From Thermoprotei archaeon (GTDB lineage Archaea; Thermoproteota; Thermoprotei_A; Sulfolobales; Ignisphaeraceae): DNA of 9,465 nt. Below are positions 1 to 6,580 of this stretch, piece by piece (the first letter of the stretch is position 1; the number at the start of each line of letters is the position of its first letter). The stretch spans positions 1-9,465 of the forward strand of contig QMWY01000032.1 in assembly GCA_003661865.1 (NCBI GenBank). Direction: 5' to 3'. The notes under the pieces are model-generated. The model was not told the DNA's origin. It saw only the letters and a program-made list of their open reading frames with translations, and searched no databases. The position numbers were made by a program, and so were the translations under genes.

Positions 1-152
1 CTAAGGTAGGTCGTGCTGAGGCTCTCGAGGTTCAGCCAGAGGACCTCCACCCCCGAGAACCCATAGCGAGCCGCCAGCTCTAGGTAGTGCTTGAGCGGTT
101 CCCTAGACCTCTCGAAGTGCCAGAAAGAGTAGGTGGAGACCCCTAAGTTCAT
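1..152 (-). CDS. Sugar phosphate isomerase/epimerase-like TIM barrel protein, N-terminal part (runs off left edge)
   Basis: Fifty codons are open from an ATG at 152 to the window edge, so only the N-terminus is visible. It begins MNLGVSTYSFW and continues to GFSGVEVLWLNLES. This is the usual first strand, first helix and second strand (G-V-E-V-L) of xylose isomerase-like TIM barrels, a family that includes sugar phosphate isomerases/epimerases and endonuclease IV relatives. These enzymes normally bind a divalent metal in the barrel, but those residues lie outside the window. The ATG is supported by the family-typical start and by a TATA-like element about 40 bases upstream. The purine run AGAGG touches the ATG, too close for a standard ribosome binding site, so translation may be nearly leaderless. 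The family call is fairly secure; the substrate is unknown. Confidence 0.72.
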   Translation of the reverse strand, partial: MNLGVSTYSFWHFERSREPLKHYLELAARYGFSGVEVLWLNLESLSTTYL

Positions 153-189
153 CCTCTAAACACCCTACTAGGGATGCTGAGCTAGGACG

Positions 190-198
190 TAAAATACC
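190..198 (-). promoter_or_regulatory. TATA-like promoter element for the isomerase-like gene
   Basis: On the minus strand this reads GGTATTTTA, the only A/T-rich block in a GC-rich gap. It lies about 40 bases before the ATG at 152. An archaeal start site about 25 bases downstream would fall near 168 and leave a leader of roughly 15 bases. Assigned from composition and spacing only. Confidence 0.35.
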
Positions 199-203
199 GT
201 ACT

Positions 204-262
204 GCAAGCCGTGTAGCCCCGTGGATCCGTGTCGACAGCACAGAGAGGGGCTGACGGTCTGC
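204..262. repeat. Imperfect inverted repeat (hairpin) between vapC and the isomerase-like gene
   Basis: Three paired blocks line up. GCA at 204-206 pairs with TGC at 260-262, CCGT at 209-212 with ACGG at 254-257, and AGCCCC at 215-220 with GGGGCT at 247-252. Small internal loops separate them, and the apical loop is 26 bases. That makes 13 base pairs in all. It sits downstream of the broken vapC and just upstream of the isomerase-like promoter, so it could be a 3' structure of the vapBC transcript, a protein binding site or a structured RNA. No U-run follows on either strand, so it is not a classical terminator. Confidence 0.35.
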
Positions 263-289
263 ACGGACCCGGCTAAGCGGCGCCGCGCT

Positions 290-735
290 CTATGCGCTTC
301 TAATCTCTTCGAGGAACAGCACTCCTAGTCGGCTGAGCTCCTCCTCTACACCCCTCATCTCCTTCTCGACGCTCTTGAACAGAGCCCTGCCCCCGATCCT
401 CTTTGCAGAGGCTATGACGAAGCAGTCAGGTAGTGCTATTCCCAGCCTCTTCTTAAGCTCCCCCGCCGTTACCGAATCGATAACCCCTGCCCTCGACGTG
501 ATCCACGTTACTAAGTTCTCCGCCTCCTCATTCGGGTTCTCAACACCTGCAGCCCTGTAGATTCTCGCAGCGGTGTAAAGCACCTCTGCAAGGCTAACAG
601 TGTTTATGTAGAGCTCAAGCTCGCCGTGCTAGCCCTGGAAAACAGCTCCTTGACCACGTCTCTGTAGGGCGGCCTCGCAACAATGCACTCCAGCACCACG
701 CTGGTATCAAGCACCAGCTTCTTCGGTAAGCGCAT
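290..735 (-). pseudogene. vapC: PIN-domain toxin VapC, disrupted by a one-base frameshift
   Basis: VapC toxins are PIN-domain RNases paired with VapB antitoxins. The first frame starts at ATG 735 with MRLPKKLVLDTS, which carries the first catalytic Asp (D10). It runs to ...FSRASTASLSST and a stop at 604-606. From about 628 the PIN fold continues in the next frame as GELELYINTVSLAEVLYTAA, carrying the conserved Glu. It then reaches LGIALPDCFVIASAK, carrying the third acidic residue, and ALFKSVEKEM, ending at 290. The two frames join if one G is restored in the ACGGCGAG stretch near 626-632. The total span is 446 bases, exactly one short of 149 codons. The start overlaps the vapB end by 29 bases, as expected for a coupled pair. 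Either the toxin is inactivated, or this is a sequencing error or a recoding site. The family call is firm; the broken state depends on base accuracy. Confidence 0.75.
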
Positions 736-946
736 CAAGCCTCTCGTCCCACTCCCTCTTCTCCTCACGAACGATCCTATGCACGGCCTCGGCATCTACA
801 TCGACCACCCTAGGCCTGAGAGGCCTCAGCACTATCGATCCGTTGACGACCTCAGCGATCAGCTCATCACCCTCCTCAACACCCACCTCCTCCCTCAGCG
901 CCTTGGGGATCACCACCACGCCCTTCCTACGGAGCCTCACCACCAT
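707..946 (-). CDS. vapB: AbrB/SpoVT-type antitoxin VapB
   Basis: This is a DNA-binding antitoxin that neutralises the neighbouring VapC and normally represses its own operon. From ATG 946 it has 79 residues. Residues 1-45 form a typical swapped-hairpin AbrB domain (MVVRLRRKGVVVIPKALREE, then GVEEGDELIAEV and GSIVLRPL). The charged tail, with EEKREWDERLDALTEE, is the part that usually wraps the toxin. A TTG at 955 would add three residues; ATG was preferred because homologues usually begin close to the first strand. A TATA-like element near 995 suits either start. The toxin gene downstream is frameshifted, so this may be an orphaned antitoxin acting only as a DNA-binding protein or against other VapCs. 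Domain call secure. Confidence 0.85.
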   Translation of the reverse strand: MVVRLRRKGVVVIPKALREEVGVEEGDELIAEVVNGSIVLRPLRPRVVDVDAEAVHRIVREEKREWDERLDALTEEAGA

Positions 947-990
947 CCTCGGCAACCGGGTGCATTCACGGTACTACGGCTTAGCCGTTG

Positions 991-999
991 ATTAATAAG
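991..999 (-). promoter_or_regulatory. TATA-like element of the vapBC operon
   Basis: On the minus strand this reads CTTATTAAT, an isolated A/T block in GC-rich surroundings, about 49 bases before the ATG of vapB. A start site about 25 bases downstream would give a leader of 15-25 bases, normal for crenarchaeal operons. It is the natural target for autorepression by VapB, though no operator repeat is evident. Confidence 0.4.
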
Positions 1000-1352
1000 T
1001 TCACCTCTTGAGCAGTAGGCTCAGCCCATTAGCTGCGAAACCGGTGCATCTGTACGCAGGTCTACGGGAGGCGGTGCGCAGTAACTACGCGATGCGCTGT
1101 ACTAGGCATTGTTGAGACCCTTACAGCTGCCTGTCTCAGGAGCTGTTGGGAGGCGTAGCGCTACCAGCGCTGTGGGCAGGGCGTGGAAATCGGTGAGCTG
1201 GCTAACCAACCCCGCGTAGCTTGGTGGGTGTGCGGAGGGGTAGGCACTTCGGCTTCGCCTACATACCCGCGCCATCACTATTTCACGGCTCCTCCACAAG
1301 GATCCCGTGGCGGGGAACGTAGCGGTACCGGTGCGCTGTAGGGGTCTGGGCT
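1000..1352. other. Gene-free stretch with strong hairpin potential; possible structured RNA
   Basis: No convincing protein gene is seen in any frame. Two hairpins stand out. The first is at 1154-1174: the palindromic block AGCGCT repeated around a three-base loop, extended by three pairs. The second is at 1237-1268: GTAGGC at 1240-1245 pairs with GCCTAC at 1257-1262, extended by GGG at 1237-1239 with CCC at 1266-1268. Between them, CCCCGC near 1210 can pair with GCGGAGGGG near 1232, competing with the second hairpin. I could not match the stretch to RNase P RNA, SRP RNA or tRNA consensus blocks. It may be an unrecognised RNA, the leader of the methyltransferase gene, or GC-rich DNA that folds by chance. 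A weak A/T block at 1277-1284 could be the methyltransferase promoter. Confidence 0.3.
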
Positions 1353-2018
1353 GTGCCGCGTGGAAAGCTCCACGCCTTAGCCATAAGAAAGGTGCTCCGC
1401 GCGCTACACCTAGCAGCCCCTAGGCTCAGGAGGCTCCACAGATTCCGCGGAATGACCCTCTACATACCGCCCGGGGTCTTCATACCGGTATGGGCGGTGT
1501 CGACGGACCTCATCATCGAGTACATGAGGCCCCGCGGTCTCGTTGTTGAGGTGGGCTGCGGCTCGGGCGCGATATCGATAGCGGCTGCCAAGCACCCCGG
1601 CGTTGCACGGGTCGTTGCATACGACCAGAACCCGCTGGCGGTAGCGGTTACTAGGGTCAACGCCCGGCTCAACGGGGTTGGGCACACGGTCTACGCAACC
1701 CCCTGGGTGGAGAAGCTCCCGCTGGGGGAGGCGGACTACGCAGTTGTGAACCCTCCATACCTACCGCTGGACCTCGTAGACGCCCTCGATACGAACTGGT
1801 GCGGGGGCTCGAACCTAGAGGTGCTGAGGAGAACTATTGGGCTGGCGGCGGCTAGCCTCAGGAGGGGCGGGGTCCTCATAACCGCTGTATCAAGCGTAAC
1901 AAGGCTGGGCAGGGCCCTGGCGATCCTAGAGGAAGAGGGTCTGAAGCCCAAGGTACTGGCTAGTAGAAGGACTCCCGCGCTAGACAGGGTCTACGTGATC
2001 AAAGCCCTGCGGGTGTGA
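1353..2018 (+). CDS. HemK/PrmC-family methyltransferase, Mtq2-like (probable release-factor glutamine methyltransferase)
   Basis: The 221-residue protein is a class I S-adenosylmethionine methyltransferase. EVGCGSG (66-72) is the SAM-binding motif I, and D91 in VVAYDQNP is the acidic residue expected to hold the ribose. NPPY (133-136) is the catalytic motif of amino-group methylases, which accepts a side-chain amide. After it, the stretch NWCGGSNLEVLRR matches the W-x-GG-x-x-G/L-E-V block of HemK2/Mtq2. In archaea and eukaryotes that branch methylates the GGQ glutamine of class I release factor, aided by Trm112. The long helical N-terminal domain of bacterial PrmC is absent, as usual for the branch. 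The GTG start at 1353 is the only start codon found after the in-frame stop at 1320; it gives a basic 33-residue lead-in, and M34 is an alternative. There is no clear ribosome binding site. The class is certain; the glutamine substrate is inferred from family. Confidence 0.8.
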   Translation: MPRGKLHALAIRKVLRALHLAAPRLRRLHRFRGMTLYIPPGVFIPVWAVSTDLIIEYMRPRGLVVEVGCGSGAISIAAAKHPGVARVVAYDQNPLAVAVTRVNARLNGVGHTVYATPWVEKLPLGEADYAVVNPPYLPLDLVDALDTNWCGGSNLEVLRRTIGLAAASLRRGGVLITAVSSVTRLGRALAILEEEGLKPKVLASRRTPALDRVYVIKALRV

Positions 2019-2139
2019 CGGTAGACGCGCTAAGGAGCGTTTAGATAAGCCCAACTCACTGCAAACAGATAATCCTGGCGGTCTTTAATAGTAGGTCTAT
2101 CGCTACGGCTATCGGCTATCAGGGACCACCTTACAAGAA

Positions 2140-2149
2140 GCTTTATAAT
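2140..2149 (+). promoter_or_regulatory. Strong plus-strand TATA box with no annotated gene behind it
   Basis: GCTTTATAAT is close to the crenarchaeal TATA consensus. It is preceded by the purine-rich AAGAAG, which resembles a TFB recognition element. Transcription would begin near 2171 and run rightwards into a region whose only larger gene lies on the opposite strand. Candidate products are the mini-ORF at 2217-2276, an antisense RNA to the small gene at 2256-2525, or an unknown RNA. Confidence 0.4.
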
Positions 2150-2216
2150 CGGGTTAAGGGCTGTTCTAGTAGCTACATAGCGGCGCCTCAAATATTATAT
2201 CATAGTAGAGGTAAAA

Positions 2217-2276
2217 GTGTGGTTGCTGATAGGGGTCTACGTGGGTTTATCGTGTTTAAATCTTGTAGTCTTTTAG
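2217..2276 (+). CDS. Possible 19-residue hydrophobic mini-protein
   Basis: A GTG at 2217 is preceded, after four bases, by GAGGT (2208-2212), a good match to an archaeal ribosome binding site. It opens a short frame encoding MWLLIGVYVGLSCLNLVVF before TAG. Almost every residue is hydrophobic, as in a single membrane-spanning segment. It lies about 45 bases downstream of the start site predicted from the TATA box at 2140-2149. Its 3' end overlaps the end of the opposing small gene by 21 bases. So short a frame can arise by chance, so this is a candidate only. Confidence 0.2.
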   Translation: MWLLIGVYVGLSCLNLVVF

Positions 2277-2525
2277 CTGGTTCTTGATCTCCCTTATTAT
2301 CTCTAGCGCCTTCTCTCTAGGAATTCCCGTTACTATGGCCCTAGCTATTACATCGGCAAACTGCTCCTTACTTAGTGGTGACGGCGGAGTTGGCAGCGGA
2401 ACGGGCACATACTTTTTGATGATTGCCAGCGGGTCTATAGCAGAGTTAGCTATGATAACCTTAACGATCTCAGCAAGAACTGAAGGAGCTTCCATCTCCG
2501 TGAGCTTCTTCTTAAAGATCGCCAT
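2256..2525 (-). CDS. Small protein of unknown function (89 residues)
   Basis: I do not recognise the family. From ATG 2525 the protein begins MAIFKKKLTEMEAPSVL. It has a predicted helix AEIVKVIIANSAIDPLAIIKK, a proline-rich linker PVPLPTPPSPLS, and a second amphipathic region QFADVIARAIVTGIPREKALEIIREI with a lysine-rich end. There is no signal peptide, cysteine or known motif. Two helical segments joined by a proline hinge suggest a small protein-interaction module. ATG 2525 is preferred over ATG 2549 because GGTGGAG lies five bases upstream. In addition, the TATA-like block at 2561-2570 would place transcription start near 2540, excluding the upstream ATG. It appears to be a single-gene unit. 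The ordered amino-acid pattern and sound start signals make it likely to be real. Confidence 0.6.
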   Translation of the reverse strand: MAIFKKKLTEMEAPSVLAEIVKVIIANSAIDPLAIIKKYVPVPLPTPPSPLSKEQFADVIARAIVTGIPREKALEIIREIKNQLKDYKI

Positions 2526-2560
2526 CGCGGCTCCACCATGGCAATACATAGTATGTTGAG

Positions 2561-2570
2561 GCTTAAATGC
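2561..2570 (-). promoter_or_regulatory. TATA-like element of the small gene
   Basis: On the minus strand this reads GCATTTAAGC, with transcription expected to begin near 2540, about 15 bases before the chosen ATG at 2525. A second A/T block, reading GATATTTTATTT on the minus strand near 2588-2600, is less well placed. Confidence 0.4.
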
Positions 2571-2957
2571 TTTGCGAAGTAGCTATCAAATAAAATATCT
2601 TAGCGCTCCTTGTGAATTCTACTGGGCATATTCCTACATAGCGAAACTGGCGATCCTGCTCTAACTGATTCTGCTAGCTCTCAATGCCTTAATCAGTTTG
2701 TAGCTAGGTAAGGCACGTAGTAGCTGCAAGAGGGGATGGCGTGGTACCGAAGCAGAGCGTGCTTCTGAGTTTTAGAAGACGAAGAGGTTCGGTGAGGTCG
2801 TTGTGAGAGATGTGGTAGCTCAGGCGCGAAGGGCTGAAGGAGTCTGTGCTCTATGGATGAACACGCCGTAGGGCTGGGTATGCTACTTACGTGCAAAACG
2901 CTCTCTAAGGATCTGCCCTGCGGTTACTGGGATAACAGAGGTATAGACGCTTCGCCT
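2571..2957. other. Gene-free stretch between the glycosyltransferase and the small gene
   Basis: No convincing gene is seen. A minus-strand frame at 2693-2896 is low in complexity (many Ser, Pro and His) and looks accidental. On the plus strand, a frame from about 2778 reads KTKRFGEVVVRDVVAQARR and continues to LWMNTP before a stop, then stays open for about 20 codons more. It has protein-like character, but I could not assign it to a family, so it could be a gene relic or chance. No inverted repeats or U-run terminator were found for the glycosyltransferase transcript that ends here. Confidence 0.35.
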
Positions 2958-4568
2958 CTAAGACGCGGCTCTTAGGAAACTCTCAGGAGAAACTTCTCTA
3001 CTATGATTAAGGATTGTGTAGATGCACGCCACGTGGAGGGCCAGCATAACGGTTGTAGAGACGATGTTCCCGGATAGGAGGGCTAGAACGAGGAGGATGA
3101 GGGTGGTGGCTGCAGCTATGAGTAGGTACCTATCGGTGCCCAGCGGATCCTCGTGTGATGCCTTGGGCGTTACCTGGTAGGGGATGCCCAGCCTAGCGAA
3201 TCCTAGAATCGAGTATAGGGCTAGTAGGGGTGTAAGTGTTGAGTAGAAGGCCGCTGCTCTGCCAAGCATGCAGAGGACTCTCCATTTAGAGCTGTACCCC
3301 AGCCTATCAGCAAGCGTGGCTATGCTGGCGTAGTAGAGAGCTATTAACGCGGCGCCGGTGGCCGCGGCCCCGGCAGCTATGGGGGATCTCATGAGCACCC
3401 CCAACTCGACACCCCTATCGACCACGGCTGCTGCGGCTGCTAAGACCACGGTTAGCGCCATAGCTATGCTTGCGGCGGGCTGGAGTAAGTATAGCAGCGC
3501 CTCGAGCTTCTCCAAGGGCCTTAGAGGCGATGTGAGCAAGGCCTTGAGCCCCCGGGAAAGCGCCTCAGATGTTCCGTACGCCCATCTACACTGCTGGATT
3601 TTGAGAGAGGTGTATTTAGAGGGCGCCAGCACGTCTACGAACCCCTCCGATAGGACCTTGGGCTTTAGACCGGTAGACGCGAGCCTGATCCCCATCCATA
3701 TATCGTCCTGAACGATCCCCGGGCCCCAGCCACCGAGCTTCTCAAGCAGGCTTTTCCTGTAGGCGGTGCCCGAGCCCAGGGGGAATACGAATAGGTTGAG
3801 GGCTGAGCGAGCTTTGTAGTACAGGAACGAGTAGATAGTGGTCATAAAGGCGATGGCTTCGCAGAGCTTGGTTCTCCTGCTGCAGTAGCTCCTCCAGGGG
3901 ATTACCACCACAACGCTCTCCTCAAGAGCCTTAAGGAGGTTCTCTATAGTACTCGGGTCTACTCTCGAATCAACATCTAGGTACAGCACGTAGCGCCCCT
4001 TTGCAAGGCCGTACCCTAGGTCGAGAGCGCTAGACCTGCCCCTAACACCGCTTCTCTTCACAACTCTGACCCTAGAACCCTTTATTTTCCTCAGCAACTC
4101 CTCCACGTATCCTATAGTGTCATCGCTCACTACTAGAACCTCAACCGGGTTAGACTTTCTGAAGTTCTTTAAACCATGTTCTATGGACTTGACCACGAGC
4201 TCTATAGGCTCATTCTTGATAGGTACGACTACTGTGAGCGTAACACCGTTGTTAATGACCTTCTTGCTGTTCGTAGCCGACGAGCTCCCGTTATCCACAA
4301 GAATGTATGCTAATGCCAGGACAGTATGGTACCCCATCATGATAAACAGCGCTGCTAATGGAATGAACATCGTTGCAAGTGTTAGCGCGGGTATGCCTAT
4401 GCCTGTACCTGCTAAGTATGCATCTACGTTATGCACGGCGCTCAAGATGCTCTTAAGCTGAAGTAGCCAGAGCTTCTCCACGTTCTGCCGGAATATCTCA
4501 GCAGCTGCGATTCCATCCATTAGTTTTGGGGTTTGAGATAACGTATCGTTAGCTATGAGCTTCACCAC
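2958..4568 (-). CDS. Membrane-bound family 2 glycosyltransferase (processive, cellulose/hyaluronan synthase-like)
   Basis: The 536-residue integral membrane enzyme should transfer sugars from a nucleotide-sugar to a growing glycan on the cytoplasmic face. An N-terminal segment of about 57 residues precedes hydrophobic stretches at 58-92. The catalytic GT-A domain follows: VVVPIKNEP (113-121), the Asp pair at 149-150, DVDS (198-201, the DxD metal site), VQDD (287-290, the general-base position) and QQCRW (325-329). The last is the QxxRW motif of processive synthases. Further membrane segments lie near 358-384, 395-420, 435-456, 480-500 and 503-520. All catalytic motifs are intact. A purine-rich AGAGGGGGAGG runs right up to two consecutive GTG codons (4568, 4565); either could be the start. 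It lies 39 bases behind the radical SAM gene, so they are probably co-transcribed. Family call strong; acceptor and donor sugars unknown. Confidence 0.85.
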   Translation of the reverse strand: MVKLIANDTLSQTPKLMDGIAAAEIFRQNVEKLWLLQLKSILSAVHNVDAYLAGTGIGIPALTLATMFIPLAALFIMMGYHTVLALAYILVDNGSSSATNSKKVINNGVTLTVVVPIKNEPIELVVKSIEHGLKNFRKSNPVEVLVVSDDTIGYVEELLRKIKGSRVRVVKRSGVRGRSSALDLGYGLAKGRYVLYLDVDSRVDPSTIENLLKALEESVVVVIPWRSYCSRRTKLCEAIAFMTTIYSFLYYKARSALNLFVFPLGSGTAYRKSLLEKLGGWGPGIVQDDIWMGIRLASTGLKPKVLSEGFVDVLAPSKYTSLKIQQCRWAYGTSEALSRGLKALLTSPLRPLEKLEALLYLLQPAASIAMALTVVLAAAAAVVDRGVELGVLMRSPIAAGAAATGAALIALYYASIATLADRLGYSSKWRVLCMLGRAAAFYSTLTPLLALYSILGFARLGIPYQVTPKASHEDPLGTDRYLLIAAATTLILLVLALLSGNIVSTTVMLALHVACIYTILNHSREVSPESFLRAAS

Positions 4569-4607
4569 CCTCCCCCTCTAAAGAGCTGGCCGGAGGCGTT
4601 GCCGACC

Positions 4608-6215
4608 CTAGGAGGTTCTCAACTTCGATCTGATCAATGCTGCTATTAGTGAGGGAGTGCTTCTAAGCTTTACTCCTGCTACCAGCCTGTCGATGTAGCT
4701 CGGGTCTCTTGATATGAGCGTGACCCAGTTCTCTAGAGAGTCTAACGCCTTCTCTGTAAGCCTCTCTAGAAGCCATCTCAGGAACCTATTCTTCATACTT
4801 CTAAGTATTTTGGGGTACACCTCTCGTGAGAACCTTATACTTAATCTCCACCCTACCACCATACTCTCTACAGCTTCCTGCGGAAGTTCCTGAAGGGTCT
4901 TGAACCCCGTCTTCTTTTCGATGAGGGTTCCACCTATCGGGACTAGGAATAGGGGGAAGGTCCAGCCCTTAAAACCTTCTTCCTTTAGCTTTTCGAGAAG
5001 CTCTGTTGTTCTAAGGTAGTCCTCCGGCTCTGCGCCGGGGAAGCCTATTATGTACGTTAGGCAAGGATACCAGTAGTTCTCGTTCATGAGCTTAGTTGAG
5101 GAGATCACGACTTCAGGCCACTCCTCCGGCTTCCACGGGTAGGGCTTCCCTGCGAAGTACCTGGCGACGATCCTCGGGCTGCCGCTCTCCAACCCCACCT
5201 GTGGAAACGCTGGGTTATGGGCGTCGTACCCACACGTATCTGTTATGAACTTTACCAGTTCTTTTGCCGCTAAAGCCGTTGATAGGGAGACGTGAGTAAA
5301 GCCCGGCCTCTCCACACCGTAGCGTTTACTCAGCTCGAGTGTTTTCGTAAACAGGTTCTTCACGGCCTTAGGGTTAGGCTCAATACCTCTGGCTCCATAT
5401 AGAAGCACATCCTCTGTTGCGAAACCCACGTAGTGTAGACCGTGCTCTAGATTCAGCTTTACCTCCTTCAGTATATTGCTTAGCGGGATTGAGCGGAAGT
5501 TCTGCATTGTGGGGCTGCAGAAATGGCATTTACGTGGGCAGCCCCGGGTAATCTGCACGATCCCGTTTCTCGAAGGGGTTACTATCGTCGGTATAGCCTC
5601 GGGCGCCGGCTGCTCCCCTACCACGTATCCCGGGACCTCCTCACCCTTCAGAATCTTGGAGATGAGCACCGGAAACGTGATCTCAGCCTCACCTTCGAAC
5701 AGGACATCGATCCCAAACTTCTTCTCGAGGCCTCTTAGCTGCCACACACCAGGGCCGCCAACAACTACCTTGAACCTGTACCTCCTCTTCAACTGCAGAA
5801 CTCTCATCATCAGCCTCTCGAACTCGTACTGGGTACACGTCTCGCCGCCTCCCATAAGCACGCGCAGCGTCCATGACACGGGTGCTAGCCCCTGGGGGTC
5901 TAGAACGTGTACGCCGACAACCTCGGTATCGCTACTGACAACACCTTCGAGCTTCTCAGGAGGGGTTATGATCACATCACTGCGTCTAAACCCTGCTGCT
6001 AAGAGAGATGCCTCAACCTTGCAGAGAGGGTAGGGTGCGAAGATAGCCCTACCCCCATCACCTGCTGGTACGGGTGGTGCGAGCACCCAGTACTCAACGA
6101 ACCGCGGTACGAGCCTGTAGGGTATGCATAGCCCAAAACCAAGAGGCTCCGCACCGCTGAAGTCTGTGAATACAGCCCTATCCGCTGTTAGAACTATCCT
6201 AGCCACTTTAACCAC
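4608..6215 (-). CDS. Radical SAM protein with B12-binding-like N-terminal domain
   Basis: The 535-residue cytoplasmic protein carries a [4Fe-4S] cluster site in GCPRKCHFC (C226, C230, C233, the CX3CX2C motif), which cleaves SAM to a radical. Its core continues with the G-x-E-S-G element near 341-345 and the GFPGAEPEDY element near 391-400. Residues about 57-200 resemble a cobalamin-binding Rossmann domain: VVVGGPGVWQL, then FGIDVLFEGEAEITFPVL. The classical DxHxxG histidine is not evident; VHVLDPQGLAPVS stands near that position, so cobalamin binding is uncertain. The last 75 residues are helical and basic. The reaction is unknown; relatives include methyltransferases and methylthiotransferases. 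The start is GTG 6215, or GTG 6206, which has GGTGG five bases upstream and would better fit homologues beginning near ARIVLTADR. It is probably the first gene of a two-gene unit with the glycosyltransferase. Confidence 0.85.
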   Translation of the reverse strand: MVKVARIVLTADRAVFTDFSGAEPLGFGLCIPYRLVPRFVEYWVLAPPVPAGDGGRAIFAPYPLCKVEASLLAAGFRRSDVIITPPEKLEGVVSSDTEVVGVHVLDPQGLAPVSWTLRVLMGGGETCTQYEFERLMMRVLQLKRRYRFKVVVGGPGVWQLRGLEKKFGIDVLFEGEAEITFPVLISKILKGEEVPGYVVGEQPAPEAIPTIVTPSRNGIVQITRGCPRKCHFCSPTMQNFRSIPLSNILKEVKLNLEHGLHYVGFATEDVLLYGARGIEPNPKAVKNLFTKTLELSKRYGVERPGFTHVSLSTALAAKELVKFITDTCGYDAHNPAFPQVGLESGSPRIVARYFAGKPYPWKPEEWPEVVISSTKLMNENYWYPCLTYIIGFPGAEPEDYLRTTELLEKLKEEGFKGWTFPLFLVPIGGTLIEKKTGFKTLQELPQEAVESMVVGWRLSIRFSREVYPKILRSMKNRFLRWLLERLTEKALDSLENWVTLISRDPSYIDRLVAGVKLRSTPSLIAALIRSKLRTS

Positions 6216-6315
6216 CCAGATCGGGACGTTGCTCCGGCCGCGCGTTGCGAGGCTGCTCCGCGGCCAATGTACTGACGCAGTCCAATGAAGGGAACAGTCA
6301 AACGAGCACTAATAC

Positions 6316-6580
6316 GCCTTCCTCTCATCTCTAGTACGTGGAACTGAAGTAAGGTTAGCGTATAAGCTCCGTAACCAAAGTATAGTAATCCAAGCCTTCA
6401 ATCACTATGGCGAAACGATCGGGGTCTTAGATGGTTATACGTAGTCGAACCTAAAGAAAGTTGTTAAAGGGAAAGAAGTGTTCACTGAGATGAACAAGGG
6501 GCTACGTACACGGAGCAGGCTCAGCTGTTAGGACATTTGATTAACTAGCCCCTGATTACCAGATTGCATAAGCTGTTATG
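6316..6580 (+). pseudogene. Decayed reading frame resembling the N-terminus of a TnpB (IS200/IS605 OrfB) protein
   Basis: One frame is open from 6316 and reads VRGTEVRLAYKLRNQSIV, then QAFNHYGETIGVLDGYT, to a TAG at 6442-6444. It resumes as SNLKKVVKGKEVFTEMNK and GLRTRSR, then hits another stop at 6529. Shifting frame there gives LLGHLIN and, after a further stop, PLITRLHKLL. The pattern (a strand rich in RL/Y, a helix with a YG/Y-A motif, then KGKEVF...N..LR.RSRLPSHLI) resembles the amino-terminal region of archaeal TnpB proteins, judged from memory without alignment. The RuvC and zinc-finger parts are not found downstream, and no transposon ends were recognised. Two in-frame stops and at least one frameshift mark it as dead. 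Sequence ends are approximate. Other transposase families are possible. Confidence 0.4.

Noticed and set aside
1102..1299. Minus-strand frame of 65 codons between vapB and the methyltransferase
   Set aside because: Residue pattern is not protein-like and it covers the strong hairpins, which better explain the sequence.
2097..2120. Short tandem GGCTATC repeats (2107-2113, 2114-2120) with a related CTATCGC just upstream
   Set aside because: Only two perfect seven-base units; too short to be a CRISPR, attachment or operator array without more evidence.
2693..2896. Minus-strand frame of 67 codons near the glycosyltransferase end
   Set aside because: Low-complexity Ser/Pro/His composition, no start signal, no recognisable motif.
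2778..2950. Plus-strand frame with protein-like KTKRFGEVVVRDVVAQARR, one internal stop
   Set aside because: Too short and not assignable to any family; kept only as a possible relic in the description of the gene-free stretch.
6436..6460. GTCGAACC resembling a tRNA T-loop
   Set aside because: No matching acceptor, D or anticodon arms nearby; the bases belong to the TnpB-like relic frame.
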